NCBI GenBank assembly: GCA_009760855.2
Contig: WPIO01000155.1
Coordinates: 188,001 to 222,500, forward strand
DNA: 34,500 nucleotides
Direction of reading: 5' to 3'
Origin: Cristatella mucedo
Taxonomy: Eukaryota > Bryozoa > Phylactolaemata > Cristatellidae
Positions 1-8,604 of this stretch are shown piece by piece. The notes beneath the pieces were generated by a model. That model was not told the DNA's origin, did no database searches, and saw only the letters and a program-made list of their open reading frames with translations. A program made the position numbers and the translations under genes. Numbering within the stretch: position 1 is the stretch's first letter; every line of letters begins with the position of its first letter.

Positions 1-344
1 GAAGGTTAACTTGCTCGACCAATAGTTGAGGGCTATTAAGTTCGTGCTGTGATCTGGCACCAACTTTTCTGAATTAACCCAATCCCTACCTATTACACAT
101 CCGAGCTCTAGATTGTCAAACTATTCAGGTTTTTGGGGGACAAATTTGTTGAGGGTAGCAGTACAATACTCTACATGTCTTTTTTGTTCACCAATCCTAT
201 TGTTTTGGGAAAAGTCGGGTATGGAAGCCATAACCGACTTGGTCATCGTTTGACATTTCTAGATGCATACCTTACATTATTTGTTTTGACTAGAAAAATA
301 TCTCACTTTTAATCATTTGCATAGCTTAATGCTTGGCTGGACTA
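1..344. other. Presumed last intron of NUDT14-like gene, no other feature
   Basis: No coding signal, RNA gene or repeat was recognised here. It lies upstream of the SINE and splice acceptor that precede the NUDT14-like exon, so it is inferred to be the 3' part of that gene's last intron. The earlier exons would lie to the left of the window. Confidence 0.4.
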
Positions 345-515
345 ACTGCGCCTCGCCCAGGAGTTAATATGCTCGCTCTTTACTACCCTTGTCGTCGGTT
401 TGAGTCCTCCAATGCGATCCTTTATCGTTTACTGCGAGCAGTGGTGATAGCCGTCAAGGCTCTTCTGCCGCAATATATAAATGAGGCTGTTAAAGCAGCT
501 AACATTTTTTCTATT
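345..515 (+). mobile_element. SINE-A copy 1 (tRNA-derived SINE)
   Basis: This stretch matches 17838-18006 along most of its length. Shared blocks include TGGTGATAGCCGT, a following 'ctcttctgccgc-atata' versus 'ttcttccgtcgctata' segment, and GGCTGTTAAA-CAGCT near the 3' end. A pol III B-box-like GGTTTGAGTCC lies near 397. The head has drifted more than the body. Two independent copies with a shared body and a tRNA-like promoter fit a SINE. The 3' end runs straight into the pyrimidine tract of the NUDT14-like splice acceptor. Boundaries are approximate and no target duplication was found. Confidence 0.7.
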
Positions 516-520
516 TCAGG
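497..520 (+). promoter_or_regulatory. Branch point and 3' splice acceptor of NUDT14-like last exon
   Basis: CTAAC at 499-503 matches the branch-point consensus. It is followed by a pyrimidine tract and CAG, with AG at 518-519. The exon then begins at 520 with the reading frame that matches NUDT14. The branch-point A at 502 is 17 bases before the AG, which is short but workable. The branch region lies inside the 3' part shared by both SINE-A copies. Confidence 0.7.
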
Positions 521-790
521 TCGGCCATCGGATTAATGGGATCGGTGCATATTCTCTACTATGCTGAGGTGGCCGACGACATGAAGGTATCCAGCGGTGG
601 AGGAAACGACATGGAGGGAGAGCTCATTGACGTATACGAGCTGCCGCTGTCGCAGGCTCGCCAGTTTATGATGGATGAAAACATTAACAAGCCAGTTTCA
701 CTCCTGTTTGCTTTCATGTGGTTTTTCGATTCAAATCTTCATAAGGAAGCTGTTTGGAAAACCGCAGACAGCGATGCCGTGTCATCGTAG
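520..790 (+). CDS. NUDT14: NUDT14-like UDP-sugar pyrophosphatase, C-terminal exon (partial)
   Basis: NUDT14 is a Nudix hydrolase that cleaves UDP-glucose and related nucleotide sugars, normally as a cytosolic dimer. Only the C-terminal exon is present. The exon opens with one base completing a split codon and then reads S-A-I-G-L-M-G-S, followed by LYYAEV, a GGG turn, an acidic EGELIDVYELPL segment, and a final helix with PVSLLFAFMWFF. This order (GVGLTGS-like, Y-x-E-V, GEL-I-V-x-LPL, then an aromatic C-terminal helix) is what I know from animal NUDT14. The Nudix box itself would be in upstream exons outside the window. The in-frame ATG at 536 is internal, not a start. After WFFDSN about 18 extra residues run to TAG, a longer tail than in mammalian proteins. 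The last-intron acceptor is formed next to a SINE. Identification rests on recognised motifs, not an alignment. Confidence 0.82.
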
Positions 791-1000
791 CCGATGTGAT
801 GTGATTGCACAACCCTATACCACACTAATTCCTTGGAAGCTTTACATGCTGTGTCATCATCATCACCACCACCACCATCATCATCATCATCACTTCATCA
901 TCATCATTATCATCATCATCATGACGATGCTTGCATGCCCAATGCACATTTAGATTTGGGTTCGTTGATGAATAAATAGGTTATTTGGGGCGAATATCTG
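791..1000 (+). other. 3' UTR of NUDT14-like gene with poly(A) signal
   Basis: The sequence after the TAG holds an (ATC/ACC)n repeat and a canonical AATAAA at 971-976, followed by a T/G-rich stretch (GTTATTTGGGG) that could serve as the downstream element. A transcript end near 990-1000 is inferred. Confidence 0.6.
854..926 (+). repeat. (TCA)n/(CAC)n trinucleotide microsatellite
   Basis: An imperfect TCA/CAC trinucleotide run lies inside the predicted 3' UTR. It is not translated in the NUDT14 frame because it lies past the stop. Confidence 0.9.
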
Positions 1001-1495
1001 AGATTACTGGCTTCACAGGCCTTAGTACTTTCTTGGCGCACACGTATCGGCGAGTGGTGACTGAATGCGATTTTCCAATGGGCGACTGGATACTGTTTAC
1101 AGTGGCGATTTTAGTTTCCAGTTGCTATTGTGACTGCACCCACCTCTTTGTAGCTATGACGATGCCATCGGCATAGTTCTGTTGTATATCCAGCTGAAAT
1201 GAAGCAATTCGTTTGCGTTTTACCCGTAGATGCCTTTCCCATATTATAGTAGGCAAAATGCACAAAATAAATTTCATCGGAACGAATGAACCTGCTATGA
1301 AAAGACTTAACATCCTAAATGCCAATCGACTTTGCTGACTAACCAGGCGCATTAGACAGGAAACCAGTGTGCAGTGATATATTGCAACGTGTGCATGCTA
1401 GACTTTGTTGATTGCATATATATGCAATGTTGCTCTGTCTGTTACTCTTAACATGCAACAGGACGCTGGTGGATGCTGCTGTGGTGGAGTTTCCT
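1001..1495. other. Intergenic, nothing recognised
   Basis: No ORF with recognisable similarity, no RNA gene and no clear repeat was seen. Confidence 0.5.
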
Positions 1496-1499
1496 ATGG

Positions 1500-1870
1500 G
1501 CCACTCGAAGCCCTAGAAGCTGCTTCAGCTCTCACACAAAGAGTACACCAGAAGGAAGTGCATAGCTGAGTCGGTAGGGCAGCTGAGCAGCCTAGAAATA
1601 GCATGTCAGGACGGCTGTGACACATGTGCCACAGTCGTAAGCAAGAGAGATCTAGCTGCTGCTTAAGAACTGGAAGCGAATTCCCCAGTCCTGGACCTGC
1701 AGAGCTAAATCTTCTGTGTTCTTGAAGCGAAGGAACAGAGCAGGTAAATTGTTTCCTTTTGAGAACCTGAGGGCACGATGAGGCTGAAATTGGTGCGGCA
1801 GTTTAGCTATTATATGATATAGGTATTAAGGAGCCAAGGCACGGCGCCACTCTTGGTAAGAATGAATTTT
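1500..1870 (-). mobile_element. LINE-C fragment, degenerate (C-terminal coding end)
   Basis: This aligns by eye with the minus-strand LINE-C copy at 13536-14030. Shared segments include the runs around 'gcatagc-gagtc-g-agggcag', 'ggacctgcagagctaaa-cttctgt' and 'gaggctgaaa-tg-tgc-gcag'. On the minus strand it corresponds to the region after the reverse transcriptase. It carries stops and indels and is clearly dead. Confidence 0.7.
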
Positions 1871-1924
1871 GCTTTATCTTTTGATTGATGCTGAGCCATC
1901 GCAGCACCTTGAGTATGGTAGCCG

Positions 1925-2075
1925 CCCTGATTTGGCCTGGGCTTAAAGTGCTCGCCTTTCGCGGCCAAGGTTAAAGTGCTCATCCTAGCGACTAAGGACA
2001 TGGGCTCCAACCCTGTGGCATATGTGAAGCGCCTGGATAGAAATGCAGTTCTTTAGGGTTATATAAGGATAAATG
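1925..2075 (+). mobile_element. SINE-B copy, degenerate, with partly duplicated head
   Basis: The sequence keeps 'aaggttaaagtgctc', a B-box-like GGCTCCAACCC, the SINE-B linker 'ggcatatgtgaagcgcctg' and a decayed tail. The 'ttaaagtgctc' head motif occurs twice in tandem, near 1945 and 1970, which suggests local duplication. Confidence 0.65.
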
Positions 2076-2145
2076 TCAAATAATTGTGTTCAGGTTGCAA
2101 TTTCCACAGTAAACATCAAACTGCTGTTTTGATTCTAACTTACAC

Positions 2146-3540
2146 AGTAAGTTCCAAGTCTGGGTTTAGATCTAATCACTCCACAGTAAGCATTGCTTAG
2201 TCTGTCTAACGCCATTCTCAGGAAGGCAGACTTGAATACAGTCTCTGCATGTTCTGCTTGATCTTTCGGCTTCGTACGATACTATTGATGACACGATTCC
2301 TTCTTGAGCACCTCACATCGCCTGAGCTTCACTGGCACTGCACTGCACTGCAAGGGTTCAGGTCCTATCTCTGAGGGAGACTCCATATTATTGATGTGAA
2401 CGGACAAAGATCATCCGAGGAACTACTTAAATACTCAAAAGCGTCAGCTGCATAAAAGTGATCGCCAAGCACAATCGAGGCTTTCACATCTGTGCGGCTG
2501 ACGCTTTTGCTTTGATAAAATGTAAAGTGCCTGGAAAGAGATTTGAGTTCTCCGAGGCTGCTATACATTATATGCATCATTAGTATTATTAGTATCCATC
2601 ACAGCCCTCCAGCACGTCGAATTCGCTATACATCTTAGCTGCATGTATTGATGACATATGCACATGGGTTGCAGCAAACTTTCTTAAAGCGAACGATAAC
2701 ACCAACCTACTAGTTACGGGCAAACCAAGTGTGATTCAGAAATTGGAAAATCCAACGCTCAAAATCGGCTCTACCAGCATATCTCCTGTTGAATATATAT
2801 AAAATCTAGGTGTCTTGTTTCAATGTGACCTTTCATCAGACGACCGCAGCAGCTCCACAGTCAAGCCTGCTGCTTTCACCTGCATAACATGCTAAAGTTC
2901 ATGCTTGCTTAGACAGGGATACTGCATCTACCTCAACTAGTACATGCAATCGCGCCAACCTGTCTTGACTTCGGTAACTCGCCGATTGCTGTTCTCACGG
3001 CGTATGCAATCGGGCGCTTACAGCTGGAGCAGAACTCTGCAACTAGGCTTGTCTATCGTGAGCATCGCAGTTACCATACCACACCACTTCTTGACCTGAA
3101 CTGGCTGCCAATCAAGCACCGTATCGACTTCAAGGCTTTGTCGCCGACAGTCCTTAGGCAGCGCCTTAGGCAGTCCTTCGACAGCCTCTAGGTCCTTCGT
3201 TCTCTGGCTCCAGCCTACCTATCAGTACCTGTCTAGCACCGGCTCAAGAATCGCTTAGAGCACTGCACTGACTTGAATAGTTTACCTAGAACTCGCACGA
3301 ACCTCAAAACCTTTGGAGACCCCGGCTTTAGTTCGTATGCTCCCAAGGCCTGCAACTCACTCCCGACGCACGTTACAACGACCCCTGACACGACGACATT
3401 TAAAAAGAAGCTTAAACACAACTGTTTATTGCATCAATGAGTGGGTCTTTGTGATTCGTCCATCGTGTACATATGTGTGCTTATACTGTGCCTGCAGCTT
3501 GCCGATGTTACTACCAATCATTTAGTAATGCATTCTCTAC
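2146..3540 (+). mobile_element. LINE-D copy, + strand, degenerate pseudogene
   Basis: The order of sequence blocks follows the intact minus-strand ORF at 6360-7943. It starts at the 'agtaagttcca-gtctgg-ttta' block, passes a decayed motif A (DLS-x-x-D-TID), the block before YADD, the 'gcaaactttcttaaagcgaacgat' block, 'aaccaagtgtgattcagaaattgga', and ends in the C-terminal THLF-like region near 3420. Numerous stops and frameshifts make it non-functional. A tail-only element is inserted at about 2514-2590. Several segments are missing or rearranged. Confidence 0.85.
2514..2592 (+). mobile_element. Tail-only LINE-D/SINE-B insertion inside LINE-D
   Basis: In LINE-D, 'ctttgat' should be followed by the coding block that reads 'ccagcc-tcgagcac'. 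Here about 75 bp intervene. They consist of the shared 3' tail ('aaatgtaaagtgcctggaaagag-tt-gagttctc-gagg') followed by an A/T-rich repeat end (ATTAGTATTATTAGTA). Coding sequence then resumes. This is an insertion of little more than the tail. Confidence 0.7.
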
Positions 3541-3587
3541 ATCGTATCTAAAGTGGCTAGTAAGATATTCAGTTCGCCGAGGGCACC

Positions 3588-3887
<300 letters not shown>

Positions 3888-3892
3888 TATGA

Positions 3893-4062
3893 GTGTCATC
3901 CCTAACCATGTTATTTATGTTGTTTATCAAGCATGGTATCATTCAACATTCGATCGTGTTTCCTTTGCAGCAAATGTATAGTGCCTAGAAAGATAATGAG
4001 TTATCTGAGGGCGTTTGATCAAGCATATTATTATTGTTATATATATATATATATATATTTAA
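3893..4062 (+). mobile_element. LINE-D 3' UTR and tail, + strand
   Basis: Matches the LINE-D 3' end: 'ccctaaccatgttatt', 'gtttatcaagcatg', 'cctttgcagcaaatgta' and the decayed hairpin tail, ending in ATTATTATTGT and a (TA)n run at about 4039-4060. Confidence 0.8.
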
Positions 4063-4194
4063 TTTATTTATAAGCACCATCAGATAAAGAATATCTATCC
4101 TGCCGCTTTACCAGGACTGCTGGCCAGAGGCTTAACGATGATGAGGCTAAACTGTTATAGACGAGCCTTAAATTTTCACATGAAAAAAGATAGA

Positions 4195-4445
4195 AGCTCT
4201 ATTTTATCACAGTATTTATTGGGTCCCTTGATTTTTCCTTTATATGCTTACGTGGGCTGATACGGCGCATGCTGACCCTGTGCATGTTACTCATAACCAT
4301 GTCATTCTTGTGGCTTATCGAGCATGATACCACTAACCATTCGATCGTGCTTTCTTTACAGCAAATGTAGAGTGCCTAGAAAGGGAGTGAGTTCTTTGAG
4401 GGCGCTATATCAAATGCATTGTTATTCTTATTGTTATTAGAAGTT
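4195..4445 (+). mobile_element. LINE-D 3' UTR and tail, 5'-truncated, + strand
   Basis: Begins near the end of the LINE ORF ('attgggtccc'), then carries 'gcatgctgaccctgtgcatgt', the 'aaccattcgatcgtg' block, 'cagcaaatgtagagtgcctagaa' and the tail 'gagttctttgagggcgctatatcaa', ending in ATT-type repeats. Confidence 0.85.
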
Positions 4446-4554
4446 CTCATCTTAAGTACGGTAATCGCGCATCGGACTTCAAACTGGCATCTATCCCCTG
4501 ACGTCTGGCCGTTATCTGAGCGTGCGGTTTCAAAAGACACGTTTGCCTTACTTC

Positions 4555-5010
4555 CAGAAGGCAAAAACTGCCAAAATTAGGGCGTTCGTAGGCATGCATT
4601 TAACCACAAAATTAGCTCGCGAGTTTAGGAAATTTCGCCTAGATTATTGCTATTCCCTTAGTCAGGTCGCCAGGCCTGTGCTCGTAGTGTCTGGAAATCG
4701 TGCAAAGCTCAGAAGCTCGTCTTTTCTATCGCCTCATTCTGGCGTAGCTGCCACCTCACGCTTCTTCTGTCCGAACTCGTGGTTTCTAGCAAGCATTGCA
4801 TAGACTTCAAGGTGGCTCCCATAGGCCTACAGGTACGTTAAATCAGTTGCATAAGCCTACCTCTGCGACTTAGGTGTTCATTCCGTAGTACTCCCACAAA
4901 CCGCTCCCCACCGTCTCACTATTCCTCAACCAAATTTGTAATCTTTTGCTGATCAAGCTTTAAGTTCATTTGCTCCCAAAGTGTGAAACTCACTTCGTTC
5001 GCCACCAGCA
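4555..5010 (+). mobile_element. LINE-D C-terminal coding fragment, strongly diverged
   Basis: Starts at 'actgccaaaattagggcg' (the KIRAC region) and follows the LINE-D order through a decayed 'aactcggaagct-gtct' block to 'agttcatttgctcccaaagtgtgaaactcac' (the SSYAPTAWNSLP region). There are many stops. It looks older than its neighbours. Confidence 0.6.
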
Positions 5011-5017
5011 ATACATT

Positions 5018-6025
5018 TGCAGGGTTCCGTGCTTGGTCCCGTTCTATCACGTTCTATACTCTTCCTCTGGCCAATGCAATTGCCAAGAACAACCTAAGCT
5101 TTCACTTCTGTGCAGATGACACTCATTTGTATCTTTGCTTTCATCTCTCGAAGCCCCCCCCCCCCGCACGTCGCATTATCTCAACTCCCTTGCTGTATGT
5201 ATTGATGACACCCGTGCATGGATGGCAGCAAATTTTCTTAAATTAAATGATTATAAAACCAACTTACTAGCTATGGGAAAACCAAGTGTGATTCAGAAAT
5301 AGGAAAGGCCGACGTTCTAAATCGGCTCTGCAGCAAGTCCTGCTGAATCTGCACGAAATCTAGGTGTCATGCTCTAATGTGACCTTTCATTAGACGACCG
5401 CATCGGCTTTACAGTCAAGTCTGCCTACTTTCAGCTACGTAACATTGCTGAAATTAGGGCTTGCTTAGATAAGGATACCACGTCTAAGTTGGTAAATGCA
5501 TTTGTGACATCCCGTCTTGACTTCTGTAACTCACTGCTTGCTGGCCTACCGGCATGTGCAATCAGGCGATTACAGCCAGTGCAAAACTCCGAAGCTAGGC
5601 TTGTCTGTCGTCAGCACGCAGTTGCCACATCACACCACTTCTCGCTGACCGGCAGTGGTTCCCATTCAAGCAACGCATCGACTTCAACGTTTTGTCAATC
5701 ATTTTAAGGTCCCGTCATTCTTTGGCTCCAGCCTACCTATAAGATCTACTCCCCCACCAGGCTAAGCATCCTTCCATTTGCTTCTTGGAATGTAACTGTT
5801 TACCTATACCCGTACAAATCTCAAATCCTTTGGAGACCGTGACTTTAGTTTGTACTCTCCTAAAGCCTGGAACTCACTCCCGACTTGCATCACGACATCT
5901 CTTGACTTGACCACATTTAAAAGAAGCTAAAAACGTACCTATTTATCATAGCATTCAGTGGGTCCCTGTAATTTGTCCTTTATGTGCTTATGCCTGCTGA
6001 CACTGAGCATGCTGGCACTAACCAT
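5018..6025 (+). mobile_element. LINE-D copy, + strand, RT motif B to 3' UTR (outermost of a nest)
   Basis: Begins inside reverse transcriptase motif B ('ggttccgtgcttggtcccg') and continues through 'gatgacactcatttgta' (ADDTHLY), KIRACLDKDTTSKLV-like and SRLDFCNSLLAGLPACAIRRLQ-like segments to the end of the ORF and the first part of the 3' UTR ('gtccctgtaatttgtcc'). A run of 13 C at about 5153-5165 breaks the frame. Near 6020 a second + copy begins and the 3' UTR is interrupted. It appears to resume near 8052. Confidence 0.85.
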
Positions 6026-6084
6026 ACATTTAAAAGGAACCTAAAACACACCTATTTTGGACAGCATTTAGTGGGTCCCTGTGA
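6026..6084 (+). mobile_element. Second LINE-D + copy, left part (middle of a nest)
   Basis: Starts abruptly at 'catttaaaaggaacctaaaacacacc' (the TFKRNLKTH codons) inside the 3' UTR of the preceding copy and runs to 'gtgggtccctgtgat', where the minus-strand element is inserted. The expected next bases 'ttcgtccttgatgtgc' occur at about 7889. Confidence 0.75.
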
Positions 6085-7886
6085 TAATAATAATATTGCA
6101 CTTGATAAAGCGCCCTCAGATAATAATAATAATAATAATAATATTGCACTTGATAAAGCGCCCTCAGAGAACTCAATCTCTTTCTAGGCGCTTTACATTT
6201 GCTGCAAAGTGATACGCAATAGAATAGTAAGTAAAATCATGCTTGAAAAACAAACAAAATGAATAACATGGTTAGGGGTGACATGCACAGGGTCAGCATG
6301 CAAATGTGGTTAGTGGCAGCATGAACAGTGTCAGCACGCATAAGCACATCAAGGACGAATCACAGGGACCCACTATATGCTGTCCTAAATAGGTGTGTTT
6401 TTAAGTTCCTTTTAAATGTGGTCAGGTCAGGGGATGTTCTGATGCAGGTCGGGAGGGAGTTCCAGGCTGTGGGAGCATACGAGCTAAATGCACGGTCTCC
6501 AAAGGATTTAAGGTTTGTACGAGGTATTTCTAGACTGTTGGATTCCGAAAAGCGAGTGGTACGATGCTTTGCCTGATGGGGTAGTATCTCTGAAAGATAG
6601 GCTGGAGCCATAGAATGAAGAGACCTAAAAGTGAGCGACAAAACCTTGAAGTCAATCCGTTGCTTGACTTGTAGCCAGTGCAGGTCGGCGAGAAGTGGAG
6701 TAATGTGGCAACTGCGATGCTCACGACAGACAAGCCTAGCTGCCGAGTTTTGCACCAGCTGCAATCGCCTGATCGCACATGCTGGTAGGCCAGTAAGCAG
6801 TGAGTTGCAGAAGTCGAGACGAGATGTCACGAATGCATGGACCAACTTGGACGTGGTATCCTTATCTAAACAAGCCCTAATTTTAGCAATGCTATGAAGC
6901 TGAAAATAGGCTGATTTGACTGTGGAGCTGATGTGGTCGTCTAACGAGAGGTCACTTTGGAATATGACACCTAGATTTCGAGCTGATGCAACTGGAGATA
7001 TGCTGGCAGAGCCAATTTTGAAAGTCAACCTTTCCAATTTCTGAATAACACTAGGTTTGCCCATAACTAGTAAGTTAGTTTTATCATCGTTTAGTTTTAG
7101 AAAATTTGCTGCCATCCATGATCGGATGTCATCAATGCATGCAGCAAGTGAGTTGAGAGAATTTGAGGTGCTCGAAGGCTGGGAGGGATCAAAGCAAAGG
7201 TACAACTGAGTGTCATCCGCATAGAAGTGAAAGCCTAGATTGTGCTTGGCAATCACATCAGCGAGAGGGAGAGTATAAACGGTGAAAAGGACCGGACCTA
7301 GCACAGAGCCCTGAGGTACTCCATATTTTAGAGGTACTTCAGATGATCTTTGTCCATTCACGTCAACACTCTGGAGTCTCCCACTGAGATAGGACCTGAA
7401 CCACTGCAGAGCAGTGTCAGTGATGCCCAGGCGAGATGAGAGGCGCTCTAGAAGTACTTTGTGATCGATGGTATCAAAAGCTGCCGAAAGATCGAGCAAA
7501 ACAAGAAGAGACACTCTACCCATGTCTGCATTGCTAAGTAGGTCGTTGTATACCCGAAGCAATGCTGACTCTGTGGAGTGATTAGCTCTAAAGCCAGACT
7601 GGAACTTACTAGCAAGGTGTGAGGTTTCGATATACGAGTTCAGCTGGTCTGCCACGACCCGTTCCAGTGTCTTTGATAGGAATGGTAAAAGGGAGACTGT
7701 GCGGTAGTTGCTTAAGTTCTCTTGGTCTAGTGTAGCTTTCTTGAGAAGTGGCCTGACTACAGCTTTTTTGAAAGGTGCTGGGACTTGACCTGAGGCTAAT
7801 GACATATTAATGATGTTGGTTATGCATGGCAGCAGCAGATCAATGCAACGTAGGAGCAGGACAGTGGGAATAGGGTCCAGTGGACT
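6085..7886 (-). mobile_element. LINE-D copy, minus strand, 5'-truncated, intact RT ORF (innermost of a nest)
   Basis: The element runs leftwards. Its 3' end is an (ATT)n tail at 6085-6145 in which the final hairpin-side sequence occurs twice. The 3' UTR is at about 6165-6358 and the ORF lies upstream. It splits a + LINE-D copy exactly between 'gtccctgtgat' (to 6085) and 'tgattcgtccttg' (from 7887), with TGAT at both sides as a short target duplication or microhomology. The 5' truncation falls at the PLDPIPT motif just before the RT, so the endonuclease domain and 5' region are absent. Truncation at the 5' end fits target-primed reverse transcription. Since the RT frame is uninterrupted, this is probably the youngest insertion here. 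Confidence 0.9.
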
Positions 7887-7943
7887 TGATTCGTCCTTGA
7901 TGTGCTTATGCGTGCTGACACTGTGCATGCTGCCACTAACCAC
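6360..7943 (-). CDS. LINE-D reverse transcriptase ORF (CR1/L2-type non-LTR), 5'-truncated
   Basis: An uninterrupted frame of 527 codons encodes a non-LTR reverse transcriptase. Visible motifs in residue order: PLDPIPT (21-27), PLLKK (65-69), NYRTVS with T where P is usual (79-84), FQSGFR (114-119), motif A LDLSAAFDTIDH (150-161), motif B GVPQGSVLGP (208-217), and motif C FYADDTQLY (240-248) with both catalytic aspartates. A C-terminal region follows with SRLDFCNSLL, AARLVCR and FKRNLKTHLF, as in CR1/L2 proteins. The first 18 or so residues come from the flanking antisense LINE copy, and the nominal start is a GTG, so this is not the native N-terminus. The apurinic endonuclease domain and any ORF1 are missing, so the copy cannot move on its own. 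No promoter is seen. Transcription would need outside sequence. Confidence 0.92.
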   Translation of the reverse strand: MVSGSMHSVSTHKHIKDESSPLDPIPTVLLLRCIDLLLPCITNIINMSLASGQVPAPFKKAVVRPLLKKATLDQENLSNYRTVSLLPFLSKTLERVVADQLNSYIETSHLASKFQSGFRANHSTESALLRVYNDLLSNADMGRVSLLVLLDLSAAFDTIDHKVLLERLSSRLGITDTALQWFRSYLSGRLQSVDVNGQRSSEVPLKYGVPQGSVLGPVLFTVYTLPLADVIAKHNLGFHFYADDTQLYLCFDPSQPSSTSNSLNSLAACIDDIRSWMAANFLKLNDDKTNLLVMGKPSVIQKLERLTFKIGSASISPVASARNLGVIFQSDLSLDDHISSTVKSAYFQLHSIAKIRACLDKDTTSKLVHAFVTSRLDFCNSLLTGLPACAIRRLQLVQNSAARLVCREHRSCHITPLLADLHWLQVKQRIDFKVLSLTFRSLHSMAPAYLSEILPHQAKHRTTRFSESNSLEIPRTNLKSFGDRAFSSYAPTAWNSLPTCIRTSPDLTTFKRNLKTHLFRTAYSGSL

Positions 7944-8160
7944 ATTCGCATGCTGACCCTGTGCATGTCACCCCTAACCATATTATTCATTTCGTTTGTT
8001 TTTCAAGCATGATTTACTTACCATTCAATTGCATTTCACTTTACAGCAAATGTAATACTAACCATGCTTGTTTGTGCTTCCTTTGCAGCAAATTTAAAGC
8101 GCCTAGAAAGAGTTCTCTGTAGTTCTGCTTTACCAAACGGATTGTTATTTCTATTATTAC
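7887..8160 (+). mobile_element. Right halves of the two nested + LINE-D copies (3' UTR and tail)
   Basis: From 7887 the middle copy resumes ('tgattcgtccttgatgtgcttatgcg') and runs to 'cagcaaatgtaa' near 8051, without its hairpin tail. At about 8052 'actaaccatgcttg' picks up where the outer copy stopped at 6019 ('actaaccatacatt') and ends with 'ctttgcagcaaatttaaagcgcctagaaagag' and T-rich ATTATT sequence. Confidence 0.7.
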
Positions 8161-8395
8161 GTTTATTACGCCTCAGCTTTCAGAGCATCTGCTCTACCAA
8201 GCTATTCCTGCATCACAGTGAGCTTGTGCTATGTGTTTGTGTATATTTGAATACTTTGAATACTTAACTAAAAATCACTTAGCGCACGTGACTACAGAAC
8301 AGAAGTTCTACTATCCAGCAGTCACGTCTGTCTTCATTTTTCGTGCGTTATTTTAAGATTGTTTTAGCACGATAACTTATAAGTCAGTAAATCTT

Positions 8396-8500
8396 GGCCA
8401 TTGCTTCCCTTACAACGAACTGTAAAACGACCGGGTAGAGATTTAGTTCATTTAGAACGCTATAAAAACTTTACAAGTCTCATTATTATTATGTTAATAT
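8396..8500 (+). mobile_element. LINE-D/SINE-B tail remnant
   Basis: Decayed tail: 'cttcccttacaacgaactgtaaaacgacc', 'tagagatttagttcatttagaacgctata', then CATTATTATTATG. The order and spacing match the shared 3' tail. Confidence 0.6.
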
Positions 8501-8604
8501 CCTCTAACTGGCATGAGAAACTGCCTGCTTGACATGATTTGCTGGCAGGGCGAATATTGTCAGTCGGTTCAATATTTTTGTGAGTAGACAGTGCCACTGA
8601 AAAT

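Noticed and set aside
675-953. Histidine/isoleucine-rich ORF
   Set aside because: It is a second frame of the NUDT14-like exon running into the TCA/CAC repeat of the 3' UTR.
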